This document shows positions 1-6,897 of a stretch of 64,000 bases of DNA, piece by piece. Source of the stretch: SG8-41 sp036555615. GTDB taxonomy: Bacteria; Pseudomonadota; Gammaproteobacteria; Burkholderiales; SG8-41. Below the pieces are notes generated by a model. It was not told where the DNA came from. It saw only the letters and a program-made list of their open reading frames with translations, and ran no database searches. The position numbers and the translations under genes are program-made. Every line of letters begins with the position of its first letter. The stretch's first letter is position 1. The stretch is from assembly GCA_036555615.1 (NCBI GenBank), contig DATBKZ010000101.1, positions 62,001-126,000 on the forward strand, written 5' to 3'.

Positions 1-457
1 TCTCGCGCCGTTCCGGCGGCTGATCGAGGCCGGTCTCGGCGGCATCATGCCCGCCCACGTGATCTACCCCAAGGTGGATGACCGGCCGGCGGGCTTCTCA
101 ACGGTGTGGCTCAAGCAGGTATTGCGGGGGAGGCTCGGCTTCGACGGCATGATATTCAGCGACGATCTCAGCATGGAGGGCGCGAGCGTTGCCGGTGGTG
201 TCGTCGAGCGCGCCCGCGCCGCCCTTGGCGCTGGCTGCGACATGGTCCTGCTGTGCAACAACCCGCAGGGGGTGGACATCCTGTTCGACGAGCTCGATTT
301 CAGCATGCCGGCGGTGAGCCTGGCGCGGCTCGCCCGCATGCACGGCAGGCCGCTCCCCGGGGGCATGGTCCGGCTGCGCGAGGATGTCCGCTATGCTCAC
401 GCGCTGCACGCCATCGCCGGCATCGGAAAACGGGACGGCGAGCTGCCGCTTGCCTGA
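1..457 (+). CDS. nagZ: beta-N-acetylhexosaminidase NagZ, C-terminal part (5' truncated by window edge)
   Basis: Glycoside hydrolase family 3 enzyme of peptidoglycan recycling, which removes GlcNAc from anhydro-muropeptides in the cytoplasm. The reading frame is open from base 2 and ends with TGA at 455-457. It includes PFRRLIEAGLGGIM, then PAHVIYPKVDDRPAG, then the GFDGMIFSDDLSMEGA block that carries the family's catalytic Asp, then GCDMVLLCNN. These match the second half of proteobacterial NagZ. About 151 codons are visible, so the N-terminal half of the barrel lies before the window. The stop shares an A with the start of the next gene (TGATG), which suggests translational coupling to the CDF transporter. 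The family call is secure. Confidence 0.93.
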   Translation, partial: LAPFRRLIEAGLGGIMPAHVIYPKVDDRPAGFSTVWLKQVLRGRLGFDGMIFSDDLSMEGASVAGGVVERARAALGAGCDMVLLCNNPQGVDILFDELDFSMPAVSLARLARMHGRPLPGGMVRLREDVRYAHALHAIAGIGKRDGELPLA

Positions 458-1380
458 TGGCTGCTGCCGCACATTCCCACACGCACCACCGGCATCAGCG
501 GTTCGTGCTGCCGCTCGTGCTGACCGCGGCCTATGCGGCAGTCGAGTTCGCCGGCGGCTTGTGGTCGGACTCGCTCGCGTTGCTCGGCGATGCGGGCCAT
601 ATGGTATCCGATGCGGTCGCGCTGGGAGTCGCTGCCACCGCCGCATCCCTTGCGCGGCGGCCGCCCGGGCGCGGGCACTCCTACGGCTGGCAGCGCACAG
701 AAGTCATCGGTGCGCTCCTGAACGGCGTGCTGATGCTCGCCATCGTCGTCATGCTGGTGGTGGAGGCGGTGAGCCGCCTCCTCACTCCGCGCGAGGTTGC
801 CGCCGACACGGTCATCGCGATCGCGATAATTGGCATGGCGGTGAATGTTGCCTGCATCGCGCTGCTGGGCCGGGGCGAACCGGATCTCGGCGCGCGCGCG
901 GCACTCCTGCATGTTTCCGCCGACCTCGCCAGCTCGTTCGCCGCCCTCGTTGCAGGAGTGGTCATACATTTCACCGGCTGGTTTCCCGTCGACCCGATCC
1001 TCTCGCTCGTGATCGGCGCGCTGATACTGCTGAGCACGCAACGCGTCCTGCGCGACGCGCTGCACGTATTGATGGAGGGCGTGCCGCCAGCCATCGAGCT
1101 CGCGGAGATCGGACAGGCGCTGGCGGCGGTTCCGGGGGTAGGCGAAGTGCACGATTTGCACGTCTGGAGCCTTGCGCCGGAAACGGTTGCGCTGTCGGCG
1201 CACCTCGAAATCGCGGATCTTCAACGCTGGCCCGTGATTCTCACGGAGGCCTCGGCGATGCTGCAGTCTCGCTACGGCATCGGTCACGTTACGCTCCAGC
1301 CCGAGGTTCCGGGCTGGCGCGGAGCCGCCGTGGTCCGGGTGTGGCGGGGCAATTCCGGATCTAAGCCCGGAGACTCCTGA
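457..1380 (+). CDS. cation diffusion facilitator (CDF) metal exporter, ZitB/CzcD type
   Basis: Inner-membrane proton antiporter that removes divalent cations, usually Zn2+, from the cytoplasm. The 307-residue product begins MAAAAHSHTHHRHQ, a short His-rich N-terminus typical of ZitB/CzcD proteins. About six membrane segments follow. Segment 2 carries LLGDAGHMVSDAVAL and segment 5 carries LLHVSADLASS, giving the paired HxxxD metal site. A cytoplasmic ferredoxin-like domain follows (GVGEVHDLHVWSL onward). The ATG at 457-459 overlaps the nagZ stop. I place it in the ZitB/CzcD branch from the His-rich start and the HD/HD sites. The metal actually exported cannot be read from the sequence. It converges with efp, only 8 bases away. 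Confidence 0.9.
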   Translation: MAAAAHSHTHHRHQRFVLPLVLTAAYAAVEFAGGLWSDSLALLGDAGHMVSDAVALGVAATAASLARRPPGRGHSYGWQRTEVIGALLNGVLMLAIVVMLVVEAVSRLLTPREVAADTVIAIAIIGMAVNVACIALLGRGEPDLGARAALLHVSADLASSFAALVAGVVIHFTGWFPVDPILSLVIGALILLSTQRVLRDALHVLMEGVPPAIELAEIGQALAAVPGVGEVHDLHVWSLAPETVALSAHLEIADLQRWPVILTEASAMLQSRYGIGHVTLQPEVPGWRGAAVVRVWRGNSGSKPGDS

Positions 1381-1388
1381 GGGGCCTG

Positions 1389-1955
1389 CTAGGCGCGGTC
1401 GATGTATTCGCCGGTATCGGTGCTGACGTTGATGCGGGCACCCTCCGTGACGAACTGCGGCACCATCACGGTCAGGCCAGTGTCGGTCTTCGCGGGCTTG
1501 AACGATCCGGTCGCGGTCGCCCCCCTGAGATTGGGCTCGGTTTCGGTGACGGTGAGCGCCACGGTCGGCGGCAACTGGACGCCGATCGGGCGCTCGTTGT
1601 GGAAATTGACCTGAACGTCGAGATTGGGGACGAGGTAGCCGGCCTGTCCTTCGAGCAGCTCCTGCGGGAGCGCAAGCTGCTCAAAGGTCTCCTGGTCCAT
1701 GAAGACGTGGCTCGTGCCGTCGCTGTAGAGGTATTGCATGGCGCGCGGCTCGACGTACGCGCGCTCGATCTTGTCCTCGGTGCGGATGCGCTCATTACGC
1801 TTGGTGCCGGACTCGATGTCCTTCATCTCGACCTGCATGAAGGCGCCGCCGCGGCCGCCAACGTGAACGTGATAGGACTTCAGTACACGCCAGACGCGTC
1901 TGTCCCACTCGATCAAATTGCCGGCGCGAATCTCGGTTGCCAGAACTTTGGCCAT
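1389..1955 (-). CDS. efp: elongation factor P (Arg-tipped loop)
   Basis: EF-P relieves ribosomes stalled at polyproline stretches by binding between the P and E sites. The 188-residue protein has the usual KOW-like N-domain (MAKVLATEIRAGNLIEW), a central OB domain and a C-terminal OB domain ending DTGEYIDRA. The modified loop reads YHVHVGGRGGAF, with Arg35 at the tip where many EF-Ps have lysine. The rest of the sequence (FMQVEMKDIESGTKRNER, YVFMD-like HVFMDQETFEQ) resembles the alphaproteobacterial KPGKGGAF type more than the usual betaproteobacterial rhamnosylated type. No earP glycosyltransferase or epmA/epmB is next to it. It is divergent from uvrC. Identity is certain; the modification state is unknown. 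Confidence 0.95.
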   Translation of the reverse strand: MAKVLATEIRAGNLIEWDRRVWRVLKSYHVHVGGRGGAFMQVEMKDIESGTKRNERIRTEDKIERAYVEPRAMQYLYSDGTSHVFMDQETFEQLALPQELLEGQAGYLVPNLDVQVNFHNERPIGVQLPPTVALTVTETEPNLRGATATGSFKPAKTDTGLTVMVPQFVTEGARINVSTDTGEYIDRA

Positions 1956-2004
1956 ATCGCCACTTTGCCTCGAAAAAAGCGCGTAATTCTATCATTGCGG
2001 CCGC

Positions 2005-2010
2005 TATAAT
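2005..2010 (+). promoter_or_regulatory. candidate -10 element upstream of uvrC
   Basis: A perfect TATAAT lies in the short divergent gap between efp and uvrC, about 30 bases before the chosen uvrC start. No good -35 hexamer stands 16-18 bases upstream, so the assignment is tentative. On the other strand a TAGAAT at 1986-1991 could be the -10 of efp. Confidence 0.35.
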
Positions 2011-2038
2011 ATGCCCCCGTAGCGCGTCCCGTCCCGTG

Positions 2039-3913
2039 GTGTTCGATCCCGCAGCAATCATCGCCAGCCTGCCGCATCTGCCCGGCGTCTATCGCATGCT
2101 GGGCGGCGCAGGCGAGGTCCTGTACATCGGCAAGGCGCTCGACCTGAAAAAGCGGGTCGCCTCCTACTTCCAGAGGGCGGGCGGCAGCGTCTCGCCCCGC
2201 ATTCAGCTGATGCTCGGCCAGGTCGCCGCCGTGGAGACGACCGTCACGCGCTCCGAGGCCGAGGCGCTGCTGCTCGAGAACAACCTGATCAAGTCGCAGG
2301 CGCCGCGCTACAACATACTGTTTCGCGACGACAAGTCCTATCCCTATCTGATGCTGAGCAGCCATGGTTTTCCGCGCCTGGGATTTCATCGCGGCAGCCT
2401 GGACAGGCGGCATCGCTACTACGGGCCATTCCCCAATGCCGGCGCGGTCCGGGCGAGCATCCAGCTCCTGCAAAAGGCCTTCCGCATCCGCACGTGCGAG
2501 GATTCCGTATTCAGCAACCGGTCGCGACCGTGCCTGTTGCACCAGATCCGCCGCTGCTCTGCGCCGTGTGTGGGGCTGGTTTCAGAGAGCGCATACGCGG
2601 AGGATGTCGCCTCTGCGGCCTTGTTCCTCGAAGGAATGGAAGACGAGGTCATCGAGCGGCTGGCAGCGCGCATGAACGACGCCTCGGAGCGCATGCAGTA
2701 CGAGGCGGCGGCTGCGTTCCGCGACCAGATCGCGGCGCTCCGCAAGGTGCGCGAAAAGCAGTTCGTGAGCGGGGGAGGGGAGGATACCGACGTCATCGCC
2801 TGCGGGCACGCGGGCGGGGTCATCTGCGTGAACTTCGCGATGATCCGCAGCGGCCGGCACCTGGGCGACAGGAACTTCTATCCGCGCAACGCCGAGGGCT
2901 GCAGCCCGGAGCAGGTGCTGGAGGCATTTCTGCTCCAGCACTACGTTCATCACGCCGCGCCTCCTCGCATCGTGATCGGGGCGAGACTCGACGCGCGCCC
3001 GCTAGAGGAGCTGCTCACTGCGTGCGCGGGCCACAAGGTGCAGATTTCCGTCCAGCCGTCCGGCGCGCGCAAGGCATGGCTCGACATGGCGGTCAGGAAC
3101 GCGGAGCTCGGCGCCGCGCAGGCCCTCGGCTCGCTCGCCACCCAGGAGGCGCGCTTGACGGCGCTGCAGCAGCTGCTCGATCTCCCGGACACCGCCCGCC
3201 GCATCGAGTGCTTCGACGTGAGCCACACGATGGGCGAGGCGGCTGTGGCTTCGTGCGTCGTCTATGACGGGTCGGCGATGCAGCCGGGCGAATACCGCCG
3301 CTTCAACATTGCGGTCAAGCCGGACGGCAGGCCGCCGCGTGACCTCGGCGCGATCGATCGGACGCGTAGCGCCCATCATCGCGCCGTAATAGCACCGGGT
3401 GATGACTATGCGGCGCTAAGAGACGCCCTGGCGCGCCGCTACCGCAGGCTGGTCACGGGGGAGGGCAAGATGCCCGATCTCGTCCTGATCGACGGTGGCA
3501 GGGGCCAGCTCGCGGTGGCTGTCGACGTGTTCGCGGAGCTCGGGTTGAGCGGAGTGGCGCTGGTGGCCGTGGCCAAGGGGGAGGCACGCCAGCCGGGACA
3601 GGAGCAGCTGTTTGTCGCGGGGCGCCCCGAGCCGCTTGTGCCGGGACCCGCTCATACGGCGTTGCATCTGATCCAGAGCATCCGCGACGAGGCGCACCGT
3701 TTCGCGATCCAGGGACACCGTGCCCGCCGCGGCAAGGCGCGCAGCAGCTCGCCACTCGAAAACATCGCGGGAATCGGCGCGAAGCGCCGCCAGAAGCTGC
3801 TCGCGCACTTTGGTGGCCTGCGCGGGCTGCAGGCCGCCAGCGTTGACGAGCTGGCGTCGATCGCGGGCGTCAGCCGCGCTTTGGCCGAGAGAATCTACGG
3901 GGAGCTGCATTAA
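2039..3913 (+). CDS. uvrC: excinuclease ABC subunit C
   Basis: UvrC makes both incisions in nucleotide excision repair after UvrA/UvrB find the lesion. The 624-residue product has the N-terminal GIY-YIG nuclease (LPGVYRMLGGAGEVLYIGKA), a UVR domain that contacts UvrB (around MQYEAAAAFRDQIAALRKVR), the RNase H-like C-terminal nuclease (IECFDVSHTMGE, LVLIDGGRGQL) and tandem helix-hairpin-helix motifs (ENIAGIGAKRRQKLL). I chose the GTG at 2039 because homology starts just after it (VFDPAAIIASLPHLPGVYRM). A GTG at 2036 is equally possible, and the open frame upstream runs into the divergent promoter region. The stop overlaps the pgsA start (TAATG), so the two are probably coupled. uvrB is in the same window at 27.5-29.6 kb. 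Confidence 0.95.
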   Translation: MFDPAAIIASLPHLPGVYRMLGGAGEVLYIGKALDLKKRVASYFQRAGGSVSPRIQLMLGQVAAVETTVTRSEAEALLLENNLIKSQAPRYNILFRDDKSYPYLMLSSHGFPRLGFHRGSLDRRHRYYGPFPNAGAVRASIQLLQKAFRIRTCEDSVFSNRSRPCLLHQIRRCSAPCVGLVSESAYAEDVASAALFLEGMEDEVIERLAARMNDASERMQYEAAAAFRDQIAALRKVREKQFVSGGGEDTDVIACGHAGGVICVNFAMIRSGRHLGDRNFYPRNAEGCSPEQVLEAFLLQHYVHHAAPPRIVIGARLDARPLEELLTACAGHKVQISVQPSGARKAWLDMAVRNAELGAAQALGSLATQEARLTALQQLLDLPDTARRIECFDVSHTMGEAAVASCVVYDGSAMQPGEYRRFNIAVKPDGRPPRDLGAIDRTRSAHHRAVIAPGDDYAALRDALARRYRRLVTGEGKMPDLVLIDGGRGQLAVAVDVFAELGLSGVALVAVAKGEARQPGQEQLFVAGRPEPLVPGPAHTALHLIQSIRDEAHRFAIQGHRARRGKARSSSPLENIAGIGAKRRQKLLAHFGGLRGLQAASVDELASIAGVSRALAERIYGELH

Positions 3914-4482
3914 TGCCGCTGAACGTGCCCAACCTGCTGACCTGGCTGCGGATTGTCCTGATCCCGCTCTTCGTCGGCATCTTCTACTTCGAAAAGAGCT
4001 GGGTGTCCGTCCCGAGCCAGAATCTGGTCGCGACGGTCATCTTCACCGCCGCCGCGATCACTGACTGGCTCGATGGCTGGCTTGCGCGCAAGTGGAACCA
4101 GACCTCCGCCTTCGGCGCGTTCCTGGATCCGGTCGCCGACAAGCTGATGGTCGCGGCGGCGCTGATCATCCTGGTCCAGCTCGAGCGCCTGGACGCAATC
4201 ATCGCGCTCATTATCATCGGGCGCGAGATCACGATCTCGGCGCTGCGCGAATGGATGGCCAGCATCGGGGCGGGGAAGAGCGTGGCCGTGTCGTTCCTTG
4301 GGAAAATCAAGACCGCCTCGCAGATGCTGGCGATCCCGCTGCTCCTCTATCACGATCCACTGAGTGCCTTCGATCCGCATCGAGTGGGAACGTGGCTGAT
4401 TGTCCTGGCCGCGGTACTGACGCTCGCGTCCATGGCGTACTACCTCAAACTGGCGCTTCCCCAGGCCTGGCGCAAGCATTGA
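3913..4482 (+). CDS. pgsA: CDP-diacylglycerol--glycerol-3-phosphate 3-phosphatidyltransferase
   Basis: Inner-membrane enzyme that makes phosphatidylglycerol phosphate from CDP-diacylglycerol and glycerol-3-phosphate, the committed step to phosphatidylglycerol and cardiolipin. The 189-residue protein shows the CDP-alcohol phosphotransferase signature DG-x2-AR-x8-G-x3-D-x3-D as DGWLARKWNQTSAFGAFLD then PVAD, near residues 49-70. Several hydrophobic helices surround it. The N-terminus MPLNVPNLLTWLRI is typical of PgsA. It starts inside the uvrC stop codon, an order seen in many beta- and gammaproteobacteria, and a tRNA-Gly follows. The family call is secure. Confidence 0.95.
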   Translation: MPLNVPNLLTWLRIVLIPLFVGIFYFEKSWVSVPSQNLVATVIFTAAAITDWLDGWLARKWNQTSAFGAFLDPVADKLMVAAALIILVQLERLDAIIALIIIGREITISALREWMASIGAGKSVAVSFLGKIKTASQMLAIPLLLYHDPLSAFDPHRVGTWLIVLAAVLTLASMAYYLKLALPQAWRKH

Positions 4483-4554
4483 GCACGGAGATCTCCGGCC
4501 CGTCGCCACGGCGCTGCGTTGTGGTCTCGCGTGCCTGCATTGCGCGCGCGCGGG

Positions 4555-4583
4555 TTGCCAGGGCAGGGCCCCTGACCTATAAT
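4555..4583 (+). promoter_or_regulatory. sigma-70 promoter of the tRNA-Gly/Cys/Leu cluster
   Basis: TTGCCA at 4555-4560 and a perfect TATAAT at 4578-4583 are separated by exactly 17 bases. The predicted start point near 4590 lies a few bases before the mature tRNA-Gly. The three tRNAs follow without another comparable promoter, so they are probably one transcript. Confidence 0.75.
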
Positions 4584-4597
4584 TTTTCAGGCAAAAT

Positions 4598-4673
4598 GCG
4601 GGAATAGCTCAGTTGGTAGAGCGCAACCTTGCCAAGGTTGAGGTCGCGAGTTCGAGACTCGTTTCCCGCTCCA
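4598..4673 (+). tRNA. tRNA-Gly (anticodon GCC)
   Basis: A full cloverleaf of 76 bases. Acceptor stem GCGGGAA pairs with TTCCCGC, the D arm contains AGCTCAGTTGGTAGAGC, the anticodon stem CAACC/GGTTG closes the loop TTGCCAA with anticodon GCC, and the T arm has GTTCGAGAC. Discriminator T and an encoded CCA end at 4673. First gene of a three-tRNA cluster. Confidence 0.96.
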
Positions 4674-4693
4674 GAATTCCGGCGAAAGCGAAG

Positions 4694-4727
4694 CTTCGGC
4701 GCAGGCTGACCTGCCGGTCAGCCGAAG
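4694..4727 (+). other. hairpin-forming spacer between tRNA-Gly and tRNA-Cys
   Basis: GGCTGACC at 4704-4711 pairs perfectly with GGTCAGCC at 4716-4723 around a four-base loop. An alternative longer pairing joins CTTCGGC at 4694-4700 to GCCGAAG at 4721-4727. No T-tract follows, so a terminator is unlikely. It may be a processing structure of the tRNA precursor. Confidence 0.4.
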
Positions 4728-4776
4728 CCAAAACGCCGAGTATTCGCTTTCCCTTTTTCACTTCGAGAGTCTCGTT

Positions 4777-4847
4777 GGCGGGGTGGCAGAGTGGTCATGC
4801 AGCGGCCTGCAAAGCCGTGTACGCCGGTTCGATTCCGACCCCCGCCT
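4777..4847 (+). tRNA. tRNA-Cys (anticodon GCA), CCA not encoded
   Basis: Acceptor stem GGCGGGG pairs fully with CCCCGCC at 4840-4846. The anticodon loop CTGCAAA gives anticodon GCA, and the T arm contains GGTTCGATTCC. The discriminator is T, as usual for tRNA-Cys. The next bases are TCC, not CCA, so the 3' end must be added after transcription, unlike in the two flanking tRNAs. Confidence 0.95.
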
Positions 4848-4859
4848 TCCTGTCTTGTT

Positions 4860-4946
4860 GCCCGGGTGGCGTAATTGGTAGCCGCTGGGGACTTAAAATC
4901 CCCTGGCCGCAAGGCCGTGCCGGTTCGAGTCCGGCCCTGGGCACCA
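4860..4946 (+). tRNA. tRNA-Leu (anticodon UAA)
   Basis: An 87-base class II tRNA. Acceptor GCCCGGG pairs with CCTGGGC with one G-T. The anticodon stem GGGGA/TCCCC closes the loop CTTAAAA with anticodon TAA. A long variable arm TGGCCGCAAGGCCG and the T arm GGTTCGAGTCC follow, and the CCA is encoded. It begins 12 bases after tRNA-Cys. Confidence 0.96.
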
Positions 4947-5019
4947 GCATCCCGGAAGGGCAGCGGACGACTGTGGCATCATACGAAGATTGAATCATCA
5001 CGACTGTGACAGGCAGGGC

Positions 5020-5469
5020 ATGATTGTTTTTGAATTAGGCTGCGCCAACAGCCACCGCTTCGAAGGCTGGTTCGACTCCAGCGAGGATTACGAGCGCCAG
5101 GTAGGGAGCAAGCTCGTCGCCTGCCCGCTGTGCGGTAATGCCGACGTCGCGCGGTTGCCGCACGCGTCGCACATCCGGACCGCAGCCAGGGAAACCCCGG
5201 CGCGCGCAGATCCCTCCGCCACAACCCCGCAGCAGTACGCCAATATCGGCAGCGACGTGCTTGCCAAGGTGATCGAGCACATCGTCAGGAATACGGAAGA
5301 CGTCGGGCCGGCATTCCCCGAAGAGGCGCGCAAGATCCATTATCGCGAAGCGCCCGAGCGCAAGATACGTGGCACGGCGTCACGCGAGGAAGTCAATGCC
5401 CTGCGCGACGAAGGCATTGAAGTCGTTGCCCTGCCGGTTCCCGCCCATCGCCTGGGCAAGACGCATTAA
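5020..5469 (+). CDS. DUF1178 family protein
   Basis: Small conserved proteobacterial protein of unknown function, 149 residues. It starts MIVFELGCANSHRFEGWFDS and has a CPLCG pair near residue 40, so together with Cys8 and His11 it could bind zinc. Typical family features are the central helical segment (KVIEHIVRNTEDVG, FPEEARKIHYREAPER) and the C-terminal block ALRDEGIEVVALPVPA. I start it at the ATG at 5020 because upstream codons are not conserved in type and AGG-rich bases precede this ATG. It follows the tRNA cluster and precedes a universal stress protein gene by 26 bases. No function is inferred. Confidence 0.85.
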   Translation: MIVFELGCANSHRFEGWFDSSEDYERQVGSKLVACPLCGNADVARLPHASHIRTAARETPARADPSATTPQQYANIGSDVLAKVIEHIVRNTEDVGPAFPEEARKIHYREAPERKIRGTASREEVNALRDEGIEVVALPVPAHRLGKTH

Positions 5470-5495
5470 GCGGTTTCCTTGGCGAGCGGGGAGCA

Positions 5496-5939
5496 ATGTT
5501 CAAGCACATCTTGCTGCCCACCGATGGCTCCAAGCTGTCCGATCGCGCAGTCAGGCGCGGCATTCAGTTCGCGGGAAGAATCGGGGCCCGGGTGACGGCA
5601 CTGCACGTCGTGCCCGCATTTGCGACGTTCGCCAACGAAGGCTTCGCACCGCTGAACCCGGCCCTGAAGAGGCGCCTTGAGGACGAGGCGCGGGGGCGCG
5701 CGGCGAGGATGCTCGAAGGGATTGCACGCCAGGCCCGATCGCGCAAGGTGCGGTGCGCGACGCTGACAGCCACCAGCGATCTGGCGTACCAGGAGATTAT
5801 CGCAGCCGCGCGCAGGAAGAAGTGCGACCTCATCATGATGGCGTCGCACGGACGCCGCGGCCTGTCGAGCCTGCTGCTCGGCAGCGAAACCGCAAAAGTG
5901 TTGCTGCACTCCAAGGTTCCCGTGCTGGTCGTGCGCTGA
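5496..5939 (+). CDS. universal stress protein, UspA family
   Basis: A single-domain Usp protein of 147 residues. The N-terminal strand MFKHILLPTDGSKLSDRAV provides the conserved Asp. The C-terminal ATP-binding signature G-x2-G-x9-G-S appears as GRRGLSSLLLGSE, followed by VPVLVV. It is therefore likely to belong to the ATP-binding (UspFG/MJ0577-like) type rather than the non-binding UspA type. It lies just after the DUF1178 gene in the same direction and could be cotranscribed. The physiological stress it responds to cannot be told from sequence. Confidence 0.9.
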   Translation: MFKHILLPTDGSKLSDRAVRRGIQFAGRIGARVTALHVVPAFATFANEGFAPLNPALKRRLEDEARGRAARMLEGIARQARSRKVRCATLTATSDLAYQEIIAAARRKKCDLIMMASHGRRGLSSLLLGSETAKVLLHSKVPVLVVR

Positions 5940-6032
5940 AGTCCTAGACTTTTGCGCCCGGGCCGTCCCGGCGGATTGCGCGAGACGGGCATCGGCTACA
6001 CTAAGCATCATGAGGATCGAACAGGACCAGTC

Positions 6033-6845
6033 ATGAATCCCGCAGCCGCTCCCGTTACGGCCCTCACGGAGAAGTTGATCGCCCGCAAGGAGGGCGCCAT
6101 CGGTTGGGTCATCTTCAACAATCCTGGGCGTCACAACGCAACCTCGTACGAGATGTGGCAGGCGCTGCCCGTGGTGCTGGACGAGTTTGTCGCGGATCCC
6201 GAGGTGCGCGTGATTGTTCTGCGGGGCGCCGGCGAGAAGGCGTTCAGCGCGGGCGCGGACATATCGCAGTTCAAGGAGAAGCGCAGTGGGGCGGCAGCCA
6301 AGGAATACAACGCGGCCGCGGACGCGGCGAACCAGGCGCTGCGGGAGTGTGCCAAGCCGACGATCGCGATGATCCGGGGCTATTGCATCGGGGGTGGCGT
6401 GGCGGTCGCGACGGGGTGCGACATCCGCATCGCTGCCGACGACGCCCGCTTCGGCGTGCCGGCGGCGAAGCTCGGTCTGGGCTATCGATTTGACGGCATC
6501 AAGCGTCTGGCCTCGATCGTCGGACCGGCGTTCACCGCAGAGATCTTCTATACCGCACGCCAGTTCACCGCCCGGGAGGCGCTGGAGATGGGGCTGGTCA
6601 ACCGGGTGGTAGCGGCTCCCGAGCTCGAGATCTTCGTCCAGGACTATGCCCGCGTGATCGCCAGCAATGCTCCCCTGACAATAGCCGCAGTCAAGCGCTC
6701 CCTGAACGAGCTGCAGAAAGACGCTGCGGAGCGCGATCTCGCGCTCTGCCAGCGCATGGTCGACGCCTGCTTCGCAAGCGAGGACTACAGGGAAGGGCAG
6801 GCGGCATTCATGGAGAAGCGCAAGCCGCAGTTCAAGGGACGCTGA
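6033..6845 (+). CDS. crotonase-superfamily protein lacking both hydratase glutamates
   Basis: A 270-residue enoyl-CoA hydratase/isomerase superfamily protein. The first oxyanion-hole block (EKAFSAGADISQFKEK) and the second (RGYCIGGGVAVATGCDIRIA) are clear, so CoA-thioester binding is expected. Hydratases carry a Glu after GGGC and another in the (Q/V)PE motif. Here the positions read GGGVA and FGVPAAKLG, so both are Ala. Simple water addition is therefore doubtful. The ATG at 6033 is chosen because homology starts soon after and upstream codons look non-coding. It is the first gene of a cluster with a 3-hydroxyacyl-CoA dehydrogenase and a thiolase, pointing to CoA-ester degradation. A different crotonase activity (isomerase, hydrolase, C-C lyase) is possible. 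Confidence 0.85.
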   Translation: MNPAAAPVTALTEKLIARKEGAIGWVIFNNPGRHNATSYEMWQALPVVLDEFVADPEVRVIVLRGAGEKAFSAGADISQFKEKRSGAAAKEYNAAADAANQALRECAKPTIAMIRGYCIGGGVAVATGCDIRIAADDARFGVPAAKLGLGYRFDGIKRLASIVGPAFTAEIFYTARQFTAREALEMGLVNRVVAAPELEIFVQDYARVIASNAPLTIAAVKRSLNELQKDAAERDLALCQRMVDACFASEDYREGQAAFMEKRKPQFKGR

Positions 6846-6897
6846 GCCGGCGGCGCGGGGCTGCCGGCGCACCGGATCAACCAGACACGAGAAAACC

